From Sporocytophaga myxococcoides DSM 11118 (GTDB taxonomy: Bacteria > Bacteroidota > Bacteroidia > Cytophagales > Cytophagaceae), in NCBI RefSeq assembly GCF_000426725.1, contig NZ_AUFX01000004.1:310001-374000 (forward strand): a DNA stretch of 64,000 nt, given 5' to 3'. This document shows, piece after piece, positions 38,052 through 45,537 of the stretch (position 1 is the first letter of the stretch; each line of letters begins with the position of its first letter). Position numbers and translations under genes: made by a program. The notes beneath the pieces are model-generated. The model worked only from the letters and a program-made list of their open reading frames with translations. It ran no database searches and had not been told where the DNA came from.

Positions 38052-38978
38052 ATGAGATATATCTACACTTTACTTATTCTATTAGCATCAACTGGTCTAT
38101 TTGCGCAGCAGCAATTCCAGAACAGTGATTTTGAGAATTGGACACATTATTCAGCAAATGCCCCGTTTACATCTTATGACCAGGCTGATCATTGGGCTTC
38201 AGGAAATGACCTACTTCAATTGGCAACAGGAGTGCAACCTCCAACTGAAAAAACAACAGATGCTCAAAACGGAACATATGCTGTTAAACTAACATCACGA
38301 AAAGCATTTAATCAACTGGCAGCTGGAAATTTATATCTTGGAACTTTCAAATTAAACATAATGAATCCCGCAAGCAGTGCTAAATTTGGTATACCATATA
38401 CTGACAAACCGACTGGTTTTAATGTATACTACAAGTATAACCCTGTAAATGGCGACTCTTGTTCTATCGCTATTTATCTGTTTAAATGGAATTCAGTGAA
38501 TAAAAGCAGGGATACTGTCGGAATTGGTTACTTCCAGACAAATCAGGAGGTTAGTAACTATACCTTGCTATCAGTACCGGTGACATACAAATCTCAAGTG
38601 ACTCCGGATTCTGCAACAATGACCTTCTCCTCAAGTGCAGGAGGCAAAGAACTTAAAGGTCAGGTTGGAAGCACATTATTCATTGACAATCTTTCTCTTG
38701 ATTTTACCCCGCTTTCAACAACGAGTCCTTTCGCAACTACGGGAGCATCTCTATTTCCAAACCCTACAAAAGATGAAGTAAAGATAAACAATGCTCCTTT
38801 TGCATCAGGAACAATGTACTTTTACAATAATCAGGGTGCATTAATTTCTACAAAGGTTTGGAATGGTGCCGTATCTCCATCAATCAGCGTGTCTGACCTG
38901 GCTCCAGGATATTATACATGCAAAATTGTAAGTGAAGAGCAAAAATCATTTTCAACAAAGCTTATAATCACTCAATAA
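38052..38978 (+). CDS. Secreted PCMD-type protein with T9SS sorting domain
   Basis: A 308-residue protein with signal peptide (about residues 1-19, ending LFAQ). The middle (residues 22-215) matches the Bacteroidota PCMD / putative carbohydrate-metabolism domain: NSDFENWTHYS, DHWASGND, DAQNGTYAVKLTS and SSAGGKELKGQVGSTLFIDNL. The last ~75 residues (LFPNPTKDEVKINN, VSDLAPGYYTCKIV) are a T9SS sorting domain. It is likely a surface glycan-binding protein. A barrel protein gene follows by 9 bp. Confidence 0.85.
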   Translation: MRYIYTLLILLASTGLFAQQQFQNSDFENWTHYSANAPFTSYDQADHWASGNDLLQLATGVQPPTEKTTDAQNGTYAVKLTSRKAFNQLAAGNLYLGTFKLNIMNPASSAKFGIPYTDKPTGFNVYYKYNPVNGDSCSIAIYLFKWNSVNKSRDTVGIGYFQTNQEVSNYTLLSVPVTYKSQVTPDSATMTFSSSAGGKELKGQVGSTLFIDNLSLDFTPLSTTSPFATTGASLFPNPTKDEVKINNAPFASGTMYFYNNQGALISTKVWNGAVSPSISVSDLAPGYYTCKIVSEEQKSFSTKLIITQ

Positions 38979-38987
38979 TTAAAAGTA

Positions 38988-39737
38988 ATGAAGTTCATTG
39001 CCTCCTCACTCCTATTTCTCTTTATATGCACCTCAGGGTTTTCTCAGGAAAAATCATTTAACATTTATGCCAAAGCAGGAATTCAGGCAGGAGGACCAAT
39101 ATACCATAGTGAAACAATAGTGAGTAAGTCTGGAGCTCCTGGTTTTAACCCATTGGTTGGACTGGGAGTTTCCTATAATCTTTTAGACGAACTTTCAGTT
39201 TCTCTTGAAGCTTTTTATAGCAGAAGAAAGGTAACTTATAAGTCAACTGTTCAAAATCAATGGTACAGAGACAAGGTCACCGTATCCGTAAATAATCAGC
39301 CATATGTTTATGAAGTTGAAACAATTTTTACAGGAGAAACCAAAGGAAAATTTGACATTCAATACATAGAGATTCCGCTCAATCTGCATTATATAATAGA
39401 CTCCAAATGGAGCTTACAAACCGGAGCATATTATGCAAGAGCTATATCCAGAAAAAATAAAGGTACAGCAACAGGAATTGTCGGCAGAACTGATATCCCT
39501 GAACCGAATACAGTGGACCACAAAGAATATGATTACAGCAACCATGTTAATACACATTTCTCGGGAGTATTGGTAGGCGCACAATATGCAGTTTCTCCAA
39601 GACTGAGTGCCGATTTAAGAGGCACATTTTCCTTTAGAAGTCTTTATAACGAGAGATGGGATGGACTTACTTACAGACTCAGAGATTTGTATTTGCAATT
39701 ATCTGTAAACTATTATTTCCGCAGAAGATCTATATAA
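38988..39737 (+). CDS. Outer-membrane beta-barrel protein
   Basis: A 249-residue protein with signal peptide (residues 1-20, ending GFSQ) and a pattern of alternating beta strands typical of eight-stranded porin-family barrels (YAKAGIQAGG at the start; LSVNYYFRRRS at the end). It is cotranscribed with the PCMD/T9SS gene 9 bp upstream, so it may anchor or help that protein. Followed by a strong bidirectional terminator. Confidence 0.82.
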   Translation: MKFIASSLLFLFICTSGFSQEKSFNIYAKAGIQAGGPIYHSETIVSKSGAPGFNPLVGLGVSYNLLDELSVSLEAFYSRRKVTYKSTVQNQWYRDKVTVSVNNQPYVYEVETIFTGETKGKFDIQYIEIPLNLHYIIDSKWSLQTGAYYARAISRKNKGTATGIVGRTDIPEPNTVDHKEYDYSNHVNTHFSGVLVGAQYAVSPRLSADLRGTFSFRSLYNERWDGLTYRLRDLYLQLSVNYYFRRRSI

Positions 39738-39768
39738 GCTTTTTCTTCTTTTTGACAGATTCTTATAT

Positions 39769-39804
39769 AAACAAAGAACTCCGGCAAGCCGGAGTTCTTT
39801 GTTT
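39769..39804. terminator. Bidirectional terminator between the barrel gene and aspS
   Basis: A perfect 17-bp inverted repeat: AAACAAAGAACTCCGGC (39769-39785) with its complement at 39788-39804, minimal loop. A/T-rich flanks let it act on both strands. It serves the convergent genes at 38988 and 39828. Confidence 0.9.
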
Positions 39805-39827
39805 ATCACATATAATAGCACTAATAA

Positions 39828-41591
39828 CTATTTCTTCAGATCTTCAGCTTTTACGCCGATATGCAACTCATTTAACTGAGCATCACTAATAGGAGAAGGA
39901 GAATCAATCATCACATCTCTTCCTGCATTATTTTTTGGGAATGCAATAAAGTCTCTGATAGAATCCACACCACCAAATAATGAACACAATCTGTCAAAAC
40001 CAAATGCAATACCACCATGTGGAGGAGCACCATACTCAAATGCATCCATTAAGAACCCAAACTGAGCTTTTGCTTCTTCTGCAGAAAATCCAAGAATCTC
40101 AAACATCTTCGCCTGAAGATCTTTGTTGTAAATTCTTATAGAGCCACCTCCAACTTCAACTCCATTGATTACCATATCATAAGCATTAGCACGTACCTTG
40201 CCAAGATCTGATTCCAGTAATGTTATATCTTCAGGTTTTGGTGATGTAAAAGGATGGTGCATTGCAAACCATCTTTTCTCTTCTTCTCCAAACTCAAGCA
40301 AAGGAAAGTCTACAACCCAGTGGCAAGAATATGTATTTTTATCTCTCAGCCCAAGTCTCTTTCCCATTTCAAGTCTAAGCTCACTCAATGCAGATCTTGT
40401 TTGTTTTGCATCTCCTGATAATATCAAAATAAGATCACCCTTCTGAGCATTTAGTTTTTCAGCCCAAACCTTAAGATCTGCTTCCCCATAAAATTTATCT
40501 ACAGAAGATTTTATAGTTCCGTCCTGGTTAAGTTTCACATAAACCAAACCCTTGGATCCGATTTGAGGCCTCTTTACAAATTCAGTAATCTCATCCAGTT
40601 CTTTTCTGGTATATTCCGAACACCCTTTTGCTGCAATTCCAACTACAAGCTCTGCCTGATCAAATACATTGAAGCCTTTGCCTTTCGCAACGTCTGTAAG
40701 CTCAACAAACTTCATTTCGAAACGGGTATCAGGCTTATCATTTCCATAGTATTTCATAGCATCAGCATATGTCATTCTTGGAAATGGAGGTAGATCAATA
40801 CCTTTCACTGTCTTGAACAGATGTCTGATCATTCCTTCAAATGTGTTCAGAATATCTTCTTGTGTTATGAAAGACATTTCACAATCTATCTGAGTAAATT
40901 CAGGCTGACGGTCAGCTCTTAAATCTTCATCTCTGAAACATTTCACAATCTGATAATACCTGTCAAAGCCAGAAACCATCAGCAACTGCTTGAATGTTTG
41001 TGGAGACTGTGGCAACGCATAAAACTCACCTGCATGCACTCTTGAAGGTACGACGAAATCTCTTGCTCCCTCTGGAGTTGATTTGATAAGTACAGGGGTT
41101 TCAACTTCAAGGAAATTTAGGCTATCAAGATATTTTCTTGCTTCAATAGCAATCCTGTGTCTCAGTTCTAAATTTTTTCTGACGATATTTCTTCTAAGAT
41201 CCAGATAGCGGTATTTCATTCTAAGGTCTTCGCCACCATCAGTTTCATCTTCGATAAGAAATGGAGGTAATTTGGCAGGGTTTAGGATTTTCAAATCAGA
41301 AACCTTTATCTCAATATCCCCAGTAGGAATTTTGTCATTTTTAGCAACACGCTCTACAATTGTTCCTTTGGCTTCCAGAACAAACTCACGACCTAAACCT
41401 CTTGCAGCTTCCACTACCCTCTTATCAGATTTACCTTCTTCAAGTATCAACTGAGTAATTCCATAACGATCCCTAAGATCAATCCAGATCATTCCACCCT
41501 TGTCTCTGATTTTTGCCACCCAACCGGTAAGGGTAACCTCTTTTCCCACATCTGATATTCTTAACTCTCCGCAAGTATGAGTTCTAAGCAT
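39828..41591 (-). CDS. aspS: Aspartyl-tRNA synthetase
   Basis: A 587-residue class II synthetase, the normal bacterial length. The N-terminal OB-fold anticodon-binding domain is seen in GEVTLTGW-like [20 protein letters not shown]; class II motif 2 is [18 protein letters not shown] and motif 3 is [15 protein letters not shown]. The bacterial GAD insertion lies in between (about 300-420). It charges tRNA-Asp; whether it also charges tRNA-Asn cannot be told here. A separate single-gene unit. Confidence 0.98.
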   Translation of the reverse strand: MLRTHTCGELRISDVGKEVTLTGWVAKIRDKGGMIWIDLRDRYGITQLILEEGKSDKRVVEAARGLGREFVLEAKGTIVERVAKNDKIPTGDIEIKVSDLKILNPAKLPPFLIEDETDGGEDLRMKYRYLDLRRNIVRKNLELRHRIAIEARKYLDSLNFLEVETPVLIKSTPEGARDFVVPSRVHAGEFYALPQSPQTFKQLLMVSGFDRYYQIVKCFRDEDLRADRQPEFTQIDCEMSFITQEDILNTFEGMIRHLFKTVKGIDLPPFPRMTYADAMKYYGNDKPDTRFEMKFVELTDVAKGKGFNVFDQAELVVGIAAKGCSEYTRKELDEITEFVKRPQIGSKGLVYVKLNQDGTIKSSVDKFYGEADLKVWAEKLNAQKGDLILILSGDAKQTRSALSELRLEMGKRLGLRDKNTYSCHWVVDFPLLEFGEEEKRWFAMHHPFTSPKPEDITLLESDLGKVRANAYDMVINGVEVGGGSIRIYNKDLQAKMFEILGFSAEEAKAQFGFLMDAFEYGAPPHGGIAFGFDRLCSLFGGVDSIRDFIAFPKNNAGRDVMIDSPSPISDAQLNELHIGVKAEDLKK

Positions 41592-41836
41592 AAGAAATTA
41601 TATTTTTTATTAAGCTGCGAATTTAAAAATTAGTTTGTTCCTTTTTACAAGGAGTCGGTCATTATTTTCAGGAAAACAGTTAAAATAGACCTTCTTGTCA
41701 TTTCGTAACTTATATTCAATTGCCACTTTTTCTCTTAAAATTATTTAATGCAAAAATCAATATCATTGAGAAAAATAAACTAATCAGGCAAAAATTACCG
41801 TTAATTTTTAACTTGCACCAAGTTTTGTATACCTAT

Positions 41837-42469
41837 ATGAAAATCTTCTCATTTCTATTACTTGCTCTATTTGCCGGATTAACCGGAAAGGAACCAAAAT
41901 TAGTTCAGACCAAACTGGTTGATGGCATTTCCATTGGCCTGCCTAAAGATTTTTATGTTATGGCAGACGATGATATAGCCACAAAATATCCTTCAACCAA
42001 AAAACCGCTTGCAATGTACACAAACATAGACAGAATGGTAGATTTTGGTTTAAACGTAACCAAATCAAGGATTCCAGGGACTGATCTTTCTGTTATTAAG
42101 GATTTTTACAAAGCTACCATCCTTCAGACATACGATAAAGTGACTTTTATTCAGGATACAATACTTCCTGTCAATGGAAAACGATTAATAGCATTTGAAA
42201 TCGTATCCACTTCCGAAGGGACAAAGAAATATTCTTTCATTCAATATGCACTGGTAAACGGATTTATCTATATATTCAACTATACCGCTCCTGAAAACCT
42301 TAAAGCACAATGGCAGCCGGTAGCAAGAGCATCTATGAACACTGTTCACATAGAGCCTAAAAAACTATATGATGTAGAGCCGGCCAATCCTAAAGAACCT
42401 GTTTTAAGAGGAAAGGATGCTAAAGAAGTGCTTAAGGATCAAAACGCAAGAAAGAAAAAAACAAAATAG
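41837..42469 (+). CDS. Hypothetical exported protein
   Basis: The open frame begins at 41720, but the ATG at 41837 gives a signal peptide (MKIFSFLLLALFAGLTG) and a 210-residue product. The mature protein has no recognised domain; it has a PsbP/DUF-like alternation of strands (DGISIGLPKDFYVMADDD, FIYIFNYTAPENLKAQW) and a Lys-rich tail. Its stop codon TAG overlaps the GTG start of tadA by one base, so the two genes are translationally coupled. Confidence 0.7.
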   Translation: MKIFSFLLLALFAGLTGKEPKLVQTKLVDGISIGLPKDFYVMADDDIATKYPSTKKPLAMYTNIDRMVDFGLNVTKSRIPGTDLSVIKDFYKATILQTYDKVTFIQDTILPVNGKRLIAFEIVSTSEGTKKYSFIQYALVNGFIYIFNYTAPENLKAQWQPVARASMNTVHIEPKKLYDVEPANPKEPVLRGKDAKEVLKDQNARKKKTK

Positions 42470-42918
42470 TGGAGCTTTCAGTTTATAGTGACGCCCATTT
42501 TATGAAAGAAGCCTATAAGGAGGCTTTACTTGCTTTTGAAGATAATGAAGTGCCAGTGGGCGCAGTGGTAGTCTGCAAAAATAAAATCATTGCTCGAGCG
42601 CATAACCAGACCGAAAGACTTAGTGATGTTACCGCACATGCAGAAATGATTGCGATTACATCAGCTCAAAATTTTCTTGGAAGCAAATATTTGAATGAAT
42701 GTGAGCTTTATGTAACTCTGGAACCTTGTGTAATGTGTGCAGGTGCACTTTATTGGAGCCAGATGAAAAAAGTTATTATAGGCGCATCAGACCCCAAACA
42801 AGGCTTTTTAAAAACCGGTGTGAATTTGCTACATCCCAAAACCGAGCTTATGAAAGGTATTATGGAAAAGGAATGTAGCGATCTGCTTATCGAATTTTTC
42901 AATAAGCTCAGAAATTAA
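42469..42918 (+). CDS. tadA: tRNA-specific adenosine deaminase
   Basis: A 149-residue zinc deaminase that converts A34 of tRNA-Arg to inosine. The catalytic motif is HAE at 57-59 and the zinc ligands are PCVMC at 86-90 (Cys87 and Cys90). It begins with GTG, overlapping the preceding stop by one base (TAGTG). The length is usual for TadA. It ends 53 bp before the superoxide dismutase gene. Confidence 0.95.
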   Translation: MELSVYSDAHFMKEAYKEALLAFEDNEVPVGAVVVCKNKIIARAHNQTERLSDVTAHAEMIAITSAQNFLGSKYLNECELYVTLEPCVMCAGALYWSQMKKVIIGASDPKQGFLKTGVNLLHPKTELMKGIMEKECSDLLIEFFNKLRN

Positions 42919-42920
42919 AT

Positions 42921-42928
42921 TAAATTTG
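42921..42928 (+). promoter_or_regulatory. Candidate -7 element of the superoxide dismutase promoter
   Basis: TAAATTTG is a perfect match to the Bacteroidota -7 consensus TAnnTTTG, 43 bases before the sod start codon. I did not find a matching -33 TTTG at the right distance, so this is a partial match. Confidence 0.4.
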
Positions 42929-42971
42929 AATTAACTAAACCAATTAAAATAACCTTAATAAATTAATTAAT

Positions 42972-43598
42972 ATGGCATTTGAACTTCCGGCTTTACCATA
43001 TGCACCAGATGCATTGGAGCCACATATTGACAAAGCTACTATGGAAATTCACCATGGAAAGCATCATCAGGCTTATGTTACAAACCTTAATAAGGCTATT
43101 GAGGGTACTGAGCTGGCAACTAAATCTTTGGAAGAAATTCTGAAAAATATCAGCAAAGCAACTCCGGCTGTTAGAAACAACGGTGGAGGACACTACAATC
43201 ACTCTTTGTTCTGGAAACTTCTTTCTCCTAAAAGCGCAGGAAAACCTTCTGGAGAACTAGCAACTGCAATTGACAAAAAATTCGGTTCTTTTGATAAATT
43301 CAAAGAAGAGTTCAACAATGCCGGAGCTACAAGGTTCGGTTCTGGCTGGGCTTGGCTTATAGTTACAGATGGTGGTGAGTTAAAAGTAACATCTACTCCA
43401 AATCAGGACAATCCTTTAATGGATGTTGCTGAAGTAAAAGGATTTCCTTTATTAGGACTTGACGTTTGGGAACATGCTTATTACTTAAAATATCAAAACA
43501 GAAGACCTGATTATATTAGCGCTTTCTGGAATCTTGTTAACTGGGATGAAGTTGCTAAAAGATTCAGCGAAGTTTCTAAGCAGGTAGCTGTGAAATAA
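42972..43598 (+). CDS. sodA: Superoxide dismutase (Fe/Mn)
   Basis: A 208-residue cytoplasmic Fe/Mn superoxide dismutase. Metal ligands are recognisable: His in [13 protein letters not shown] (first), the [12 protein letters not shown] His, and the [18 protein letters not shown] Asp and His. GSGWAWL is the conserved core. Whether Fe or Mn is used cannot be settled from these motifs alone, so the symbol is tentative. A strong terminator follows. Confidence 0.95.
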   Translation: MAFELPALPYAPDALEPHIDKATMEIHHGKHHQAYVTNLNKAIEGTELATKSLEEILKNISKATPAVRNNGGGHYNHSLFWKLLSPKSAGKPSGELATAIDKKFGSFDKFKEEFNNAGATRFGSGWAWLIVTDGGELKVTSTPNQDNPLMDVAEVKGFPLLGLDVWEHAYYLKYQNRRPDYISAFWNLVNWDEVAKRFSEVSKQVAVK

Positions 43599-43605
43599 TT
43601 ACTAT

Positions 43606-43638
43606 AAAAAAACAGAGGCTTTGGGCCTCTGTTTTTTT
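43606..43638 (+). terminator. Rho-independent terminator of the superoxide dismutase gene
   Basis: Stem AAAAAAACAGAGGC (43606-43619) with GCCTCTGTTTTTTT (43625-43638), 5-base loop, ending in eight T. It lies 8 bp after the stop. Confidence 0.93.
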
Positions 43639-43668
43639 TGATAAATAACTCTGATCATTTCATTTCTC

Positions 43669-44400
43669 TCACTCCAACTCCTTCATCTCAATTAATTCAG
43701 AATTATTTACCTCATCTAAATTGTCAAACTCCCCGTCATAATAAACTTTAGCCTCTCCGTCTTTTTTCTTCTTCACTTCCATGGCCTCAGTTTCCGTTTC
43801 GTAGAAATAATCAAACTTGCTGTTGTCTTTCTTTCGCTCGTAGTTATACCCCTCTAAATCATCAGCATATTTGACTTTTTTCTCATCGCTCCCTGACTCT
43901 TCAGACTTAAACCTTAGATTATCATCCTTATATTTAACCCTTCTGTTATCTTTATAAGTTTCAGACTCATATTCAAGCTTTCCACCATTCCATTTAACGG
44001 GACCATCTTCAGATTCTTTGAAGCTATACGCTTCTTCATCACTTAGATAATCCGGGTCCACTATTTGTGATGACTCATTTTGAAGATACTCTTTGTTTTG
44101 TAACGAATCTTCGAAAACACATTCATTAAGCGAAGAAACAACTGTAGTATCGCCACCATATACATAAGCATACGTCTCAGCATAGGGATCGACATCACTT
44201 TCTGTTCTTACCTGATCAATCGCTCTTGTATAAGCATGATCATCCTCGAGGTAGCCCGCTTCACCTTTTTGGCGAAATTTACCACCGGAATTTTCAATTC
44301 CTTCTATATCGGCCCTTTTTACCATTCCTTCGGGACATTCCTGAGCGTAAGAAATTGACAGAAATCCTAAGGAAACTGCACATACCAACAATCTTTTCAT
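43669..44400 (-). CDS. Secreted, highly charged protein of unknown function
   Basis: A 243-residue protein with signal peptide (about residues 1-19, ending ISYAQ). The mature part is very rich in Asp, Glu, Lys and Tyr, with loosely repeated blocks such as VKYKDDNLRFKSE and VKYADDLEGYNYE. It has one short Cys-containing start (ECPEG). No domain is recognised; low complexity makes homology uncertain. Convergent with the sod terminator. Confidence 0.65.
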   Translation of the reverse strand: MKRLLVCAVSLGFLSISYAQECPEGMVKRADIEGIENSGGKFRQKGEAGYLEDDHAYTRAIDQVRTESDVDPYAETYAYVYGGDTTVVSSLNECVFEDSLQNKEYLQNESSQIVDPDYLSDEEAYSFKESEDGPVKWNGGKLEYESETYKDNRRVKYKDDNLRFKSEESGSDEKKVKYADDLEGYNYERKKDNSKFDYFYETETEAMEVKKKKDGEAKVYYDGEFDNLDEVNNSELIEMKELE

Positions 44401-44559
44401 CGTTTCTATCTTTTGTCTCTATCTATTTAATGAAACTGATAGACTATAAATATGGTTCAATCTTGCACCTTATATTACATTCAAAATTTAGCTAAAACAT
44501 TACAATTTAGGGCATTTTAAAACTTTTAAAGTAATTTTAAATACTTTGATTAAATGAAT

Positions 44560-44702
44560 ATTACATATAAAATCCCCGGATAGAAGTAAAGGAAACTAAG
44601 GAATTGGAACAAAATGAGTGGTCAAAGGTTCTAGATGCATCTGCTTTAATTCATTTATTTACAGTTTCAAATTTGCCGGGAAGTTTTAGGGATCTTCCCG
44701 GC
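44560..44702 (+). ncRNA. Candidate small RNA ending at an orphan terminator
   Basis: A plus-strand terminator (44675-44702) has no reading frame upstream of it back to the divergent gene at 44400. A near -7 element TACTTTG lies about 44543-44549, so a short transcript of about 140-150 bases is possible. The start is a guess. No known RNA family is recognised. Confidence 0.3.
44675..44702 (+). terminator. Rho-independent terminator (orphan, plus strand)
   Basis: A perfect 9-bp stem, GCCGGGAAG with CTTCCCGGC, followed by TTTTGTTTTTTC. The T-rich tail on the plus side fixes its direction. Confidence 0.8.
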
Positions 44703-44782
44703 TTTTGTTTTTTCTTTCAATGTTAAATTTTTGTTAAGAAATTCTGAAGAGTGTCAGTTTTTCAGCCTTTTTTAAATACTCT

Positions 44783-44791
44783 TGTGGATAA
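44783..44791 (+). other. DnaA box (perfect)
   Basis: TGTGGATAA is the exact complement of the DnaA box consensus TTATCCACA. It is the first of three similarly oriented sites. Confidence 0.6.
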
Positions 44792-44822
44792 TTTTCCTTG
44801 AAAAATATTACCAAAAGCAAAA

Positions 44823-44831
44823 TGTGGACAA
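44823..44831 (+). other. DnaA-box-like site (one mismatch)
   Basis: TGTGGACAA differs from TGTGGATAA at one base and lies 40 bp after the perfect box, in the same orientation. Confidence 0.45.
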
Positions 44832-44834
44832 AAA

Positions 44835-44843
44835 AGTGGAAAA
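44835..44843 (+). other. DnaA-box-like site (one mismatch to the relaxed consensus)
   Basis: AGTGGAAAA differs from the relaxed consensus TGTGNAWAA only at its first base. It lies 12 bp after the second site and before a long A/T-rich stretch. Confidence 0.35.
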
Positions 44844-44935
44844 ACCATCTCAAAAAAGCATGTAACAAGCAGTACGCACTTTTAATCTTTTACTAGATTA
44901 AAATCTTATATTTTTAAGAAAAATTATGCTGCTTT

Positions 44936-45193
44936 ATGGAATTGAAAGCTACCCTTAAAGAATTGATGGATACTGCCGGAAGCAAGGCTTCGGTTGATGT
45001 GATCCTGAAGAACGGCAATATACTTCTACGAAACTTCCACATTGTGGAATTTGATGAAATCAAAAGTTTATTAAAAGGGATTACGATGCAGGAACAATAT
45101 AGTTCGTTAAAAGAAAAACGAAATCCTGTCTATTGCTTTTTCCGAATTGACGAAATCAAAGAAATTGAAATCGCGGAATTAGTGCGAGTTTAG
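44936..45193 (+). CDS. Hypothetical protein (85 residues)
   Basis: A small soluble protein without signal peptide, with a helical N-terminus (LKATLKELMDTAG) and a beta-rich rest. No family is recognised. It follows the DnaA-box region and converges with the 89-residue gene, overlapping its stop codon by a few bases. Confidence 0.6.
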   Translation: MELKATLKELMDTAGSKASVDVILKNGNILLRNFHIVEFDEIKSLLKGITMQEQYSSLKEKRNPVYCFFRIDEIKEIEIAELVRV

Positions 45194-45459
45194 TATTTAT
45201 TGAATCTTTCCAAAATTATATTGCCGTCACCATCCACTATCAAAAATTGATATGAACCCTTAGGCAGACCGGTAATATTCATTGAAATAGAATTATAACC
45301 TGCTTTCAATTCTTTCCAGAAAGAGGACCTGACTTCACCAATAATATTTACAATTCTAAAGTTTACCATGCGGACTTCAGAGACTTGTAATTCTATTTCA
45401 ATTTGGTGATTCCTAAAATTTCTTTTACTCACTACCAACTCTGACCCTTTTACTTCCAT
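45190..45459 (-). CDS. Small protein resembling a lone T9SS sorting domain
   Basis: An 89-residue protein whose second half (MVNFRIVNIIGEVRSSFW, LKAGYNSISMNITGLPKGSY, then FLIVDGDGNIILERF) has the strand pattern of a T9SS type A C-terminal domain. It has no signal peptide and no N-terminal cargo. It may be a real small protein or a remnant of a larger gene; no rest of such a gene is seen upstream. Confidence 0.5.
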   Translation of the reverse strand: MEVKGSELVVSKRNFRNHQIEIELQVSEVRMVNFRIVNIIGEVRSSFWKELKAGYNSISMNITGLPKGSYQFLIVDGDGNIILERFNKY

Positions 45460-45537
45460 AGTAAGATATTTTATGAAAGTAAATATGATCAGAATTCATT
45501 AACTCATAGTTAGTGTAATATTAAGATTGAATAATTT

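Larger units (their letters stand above)
44401..44935. other. 535-bp intergenic region with hairpin and DnaA-box cluster
   Basis: The gap contains no convincing protein gene. It carries a plus-strand terminator at 44675-44702 with no gene before it, and three DnaA-box-like sites at 44783-44843 followed by an AT-rich stretch up to the start of the next gene. Confidence 0.6.
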
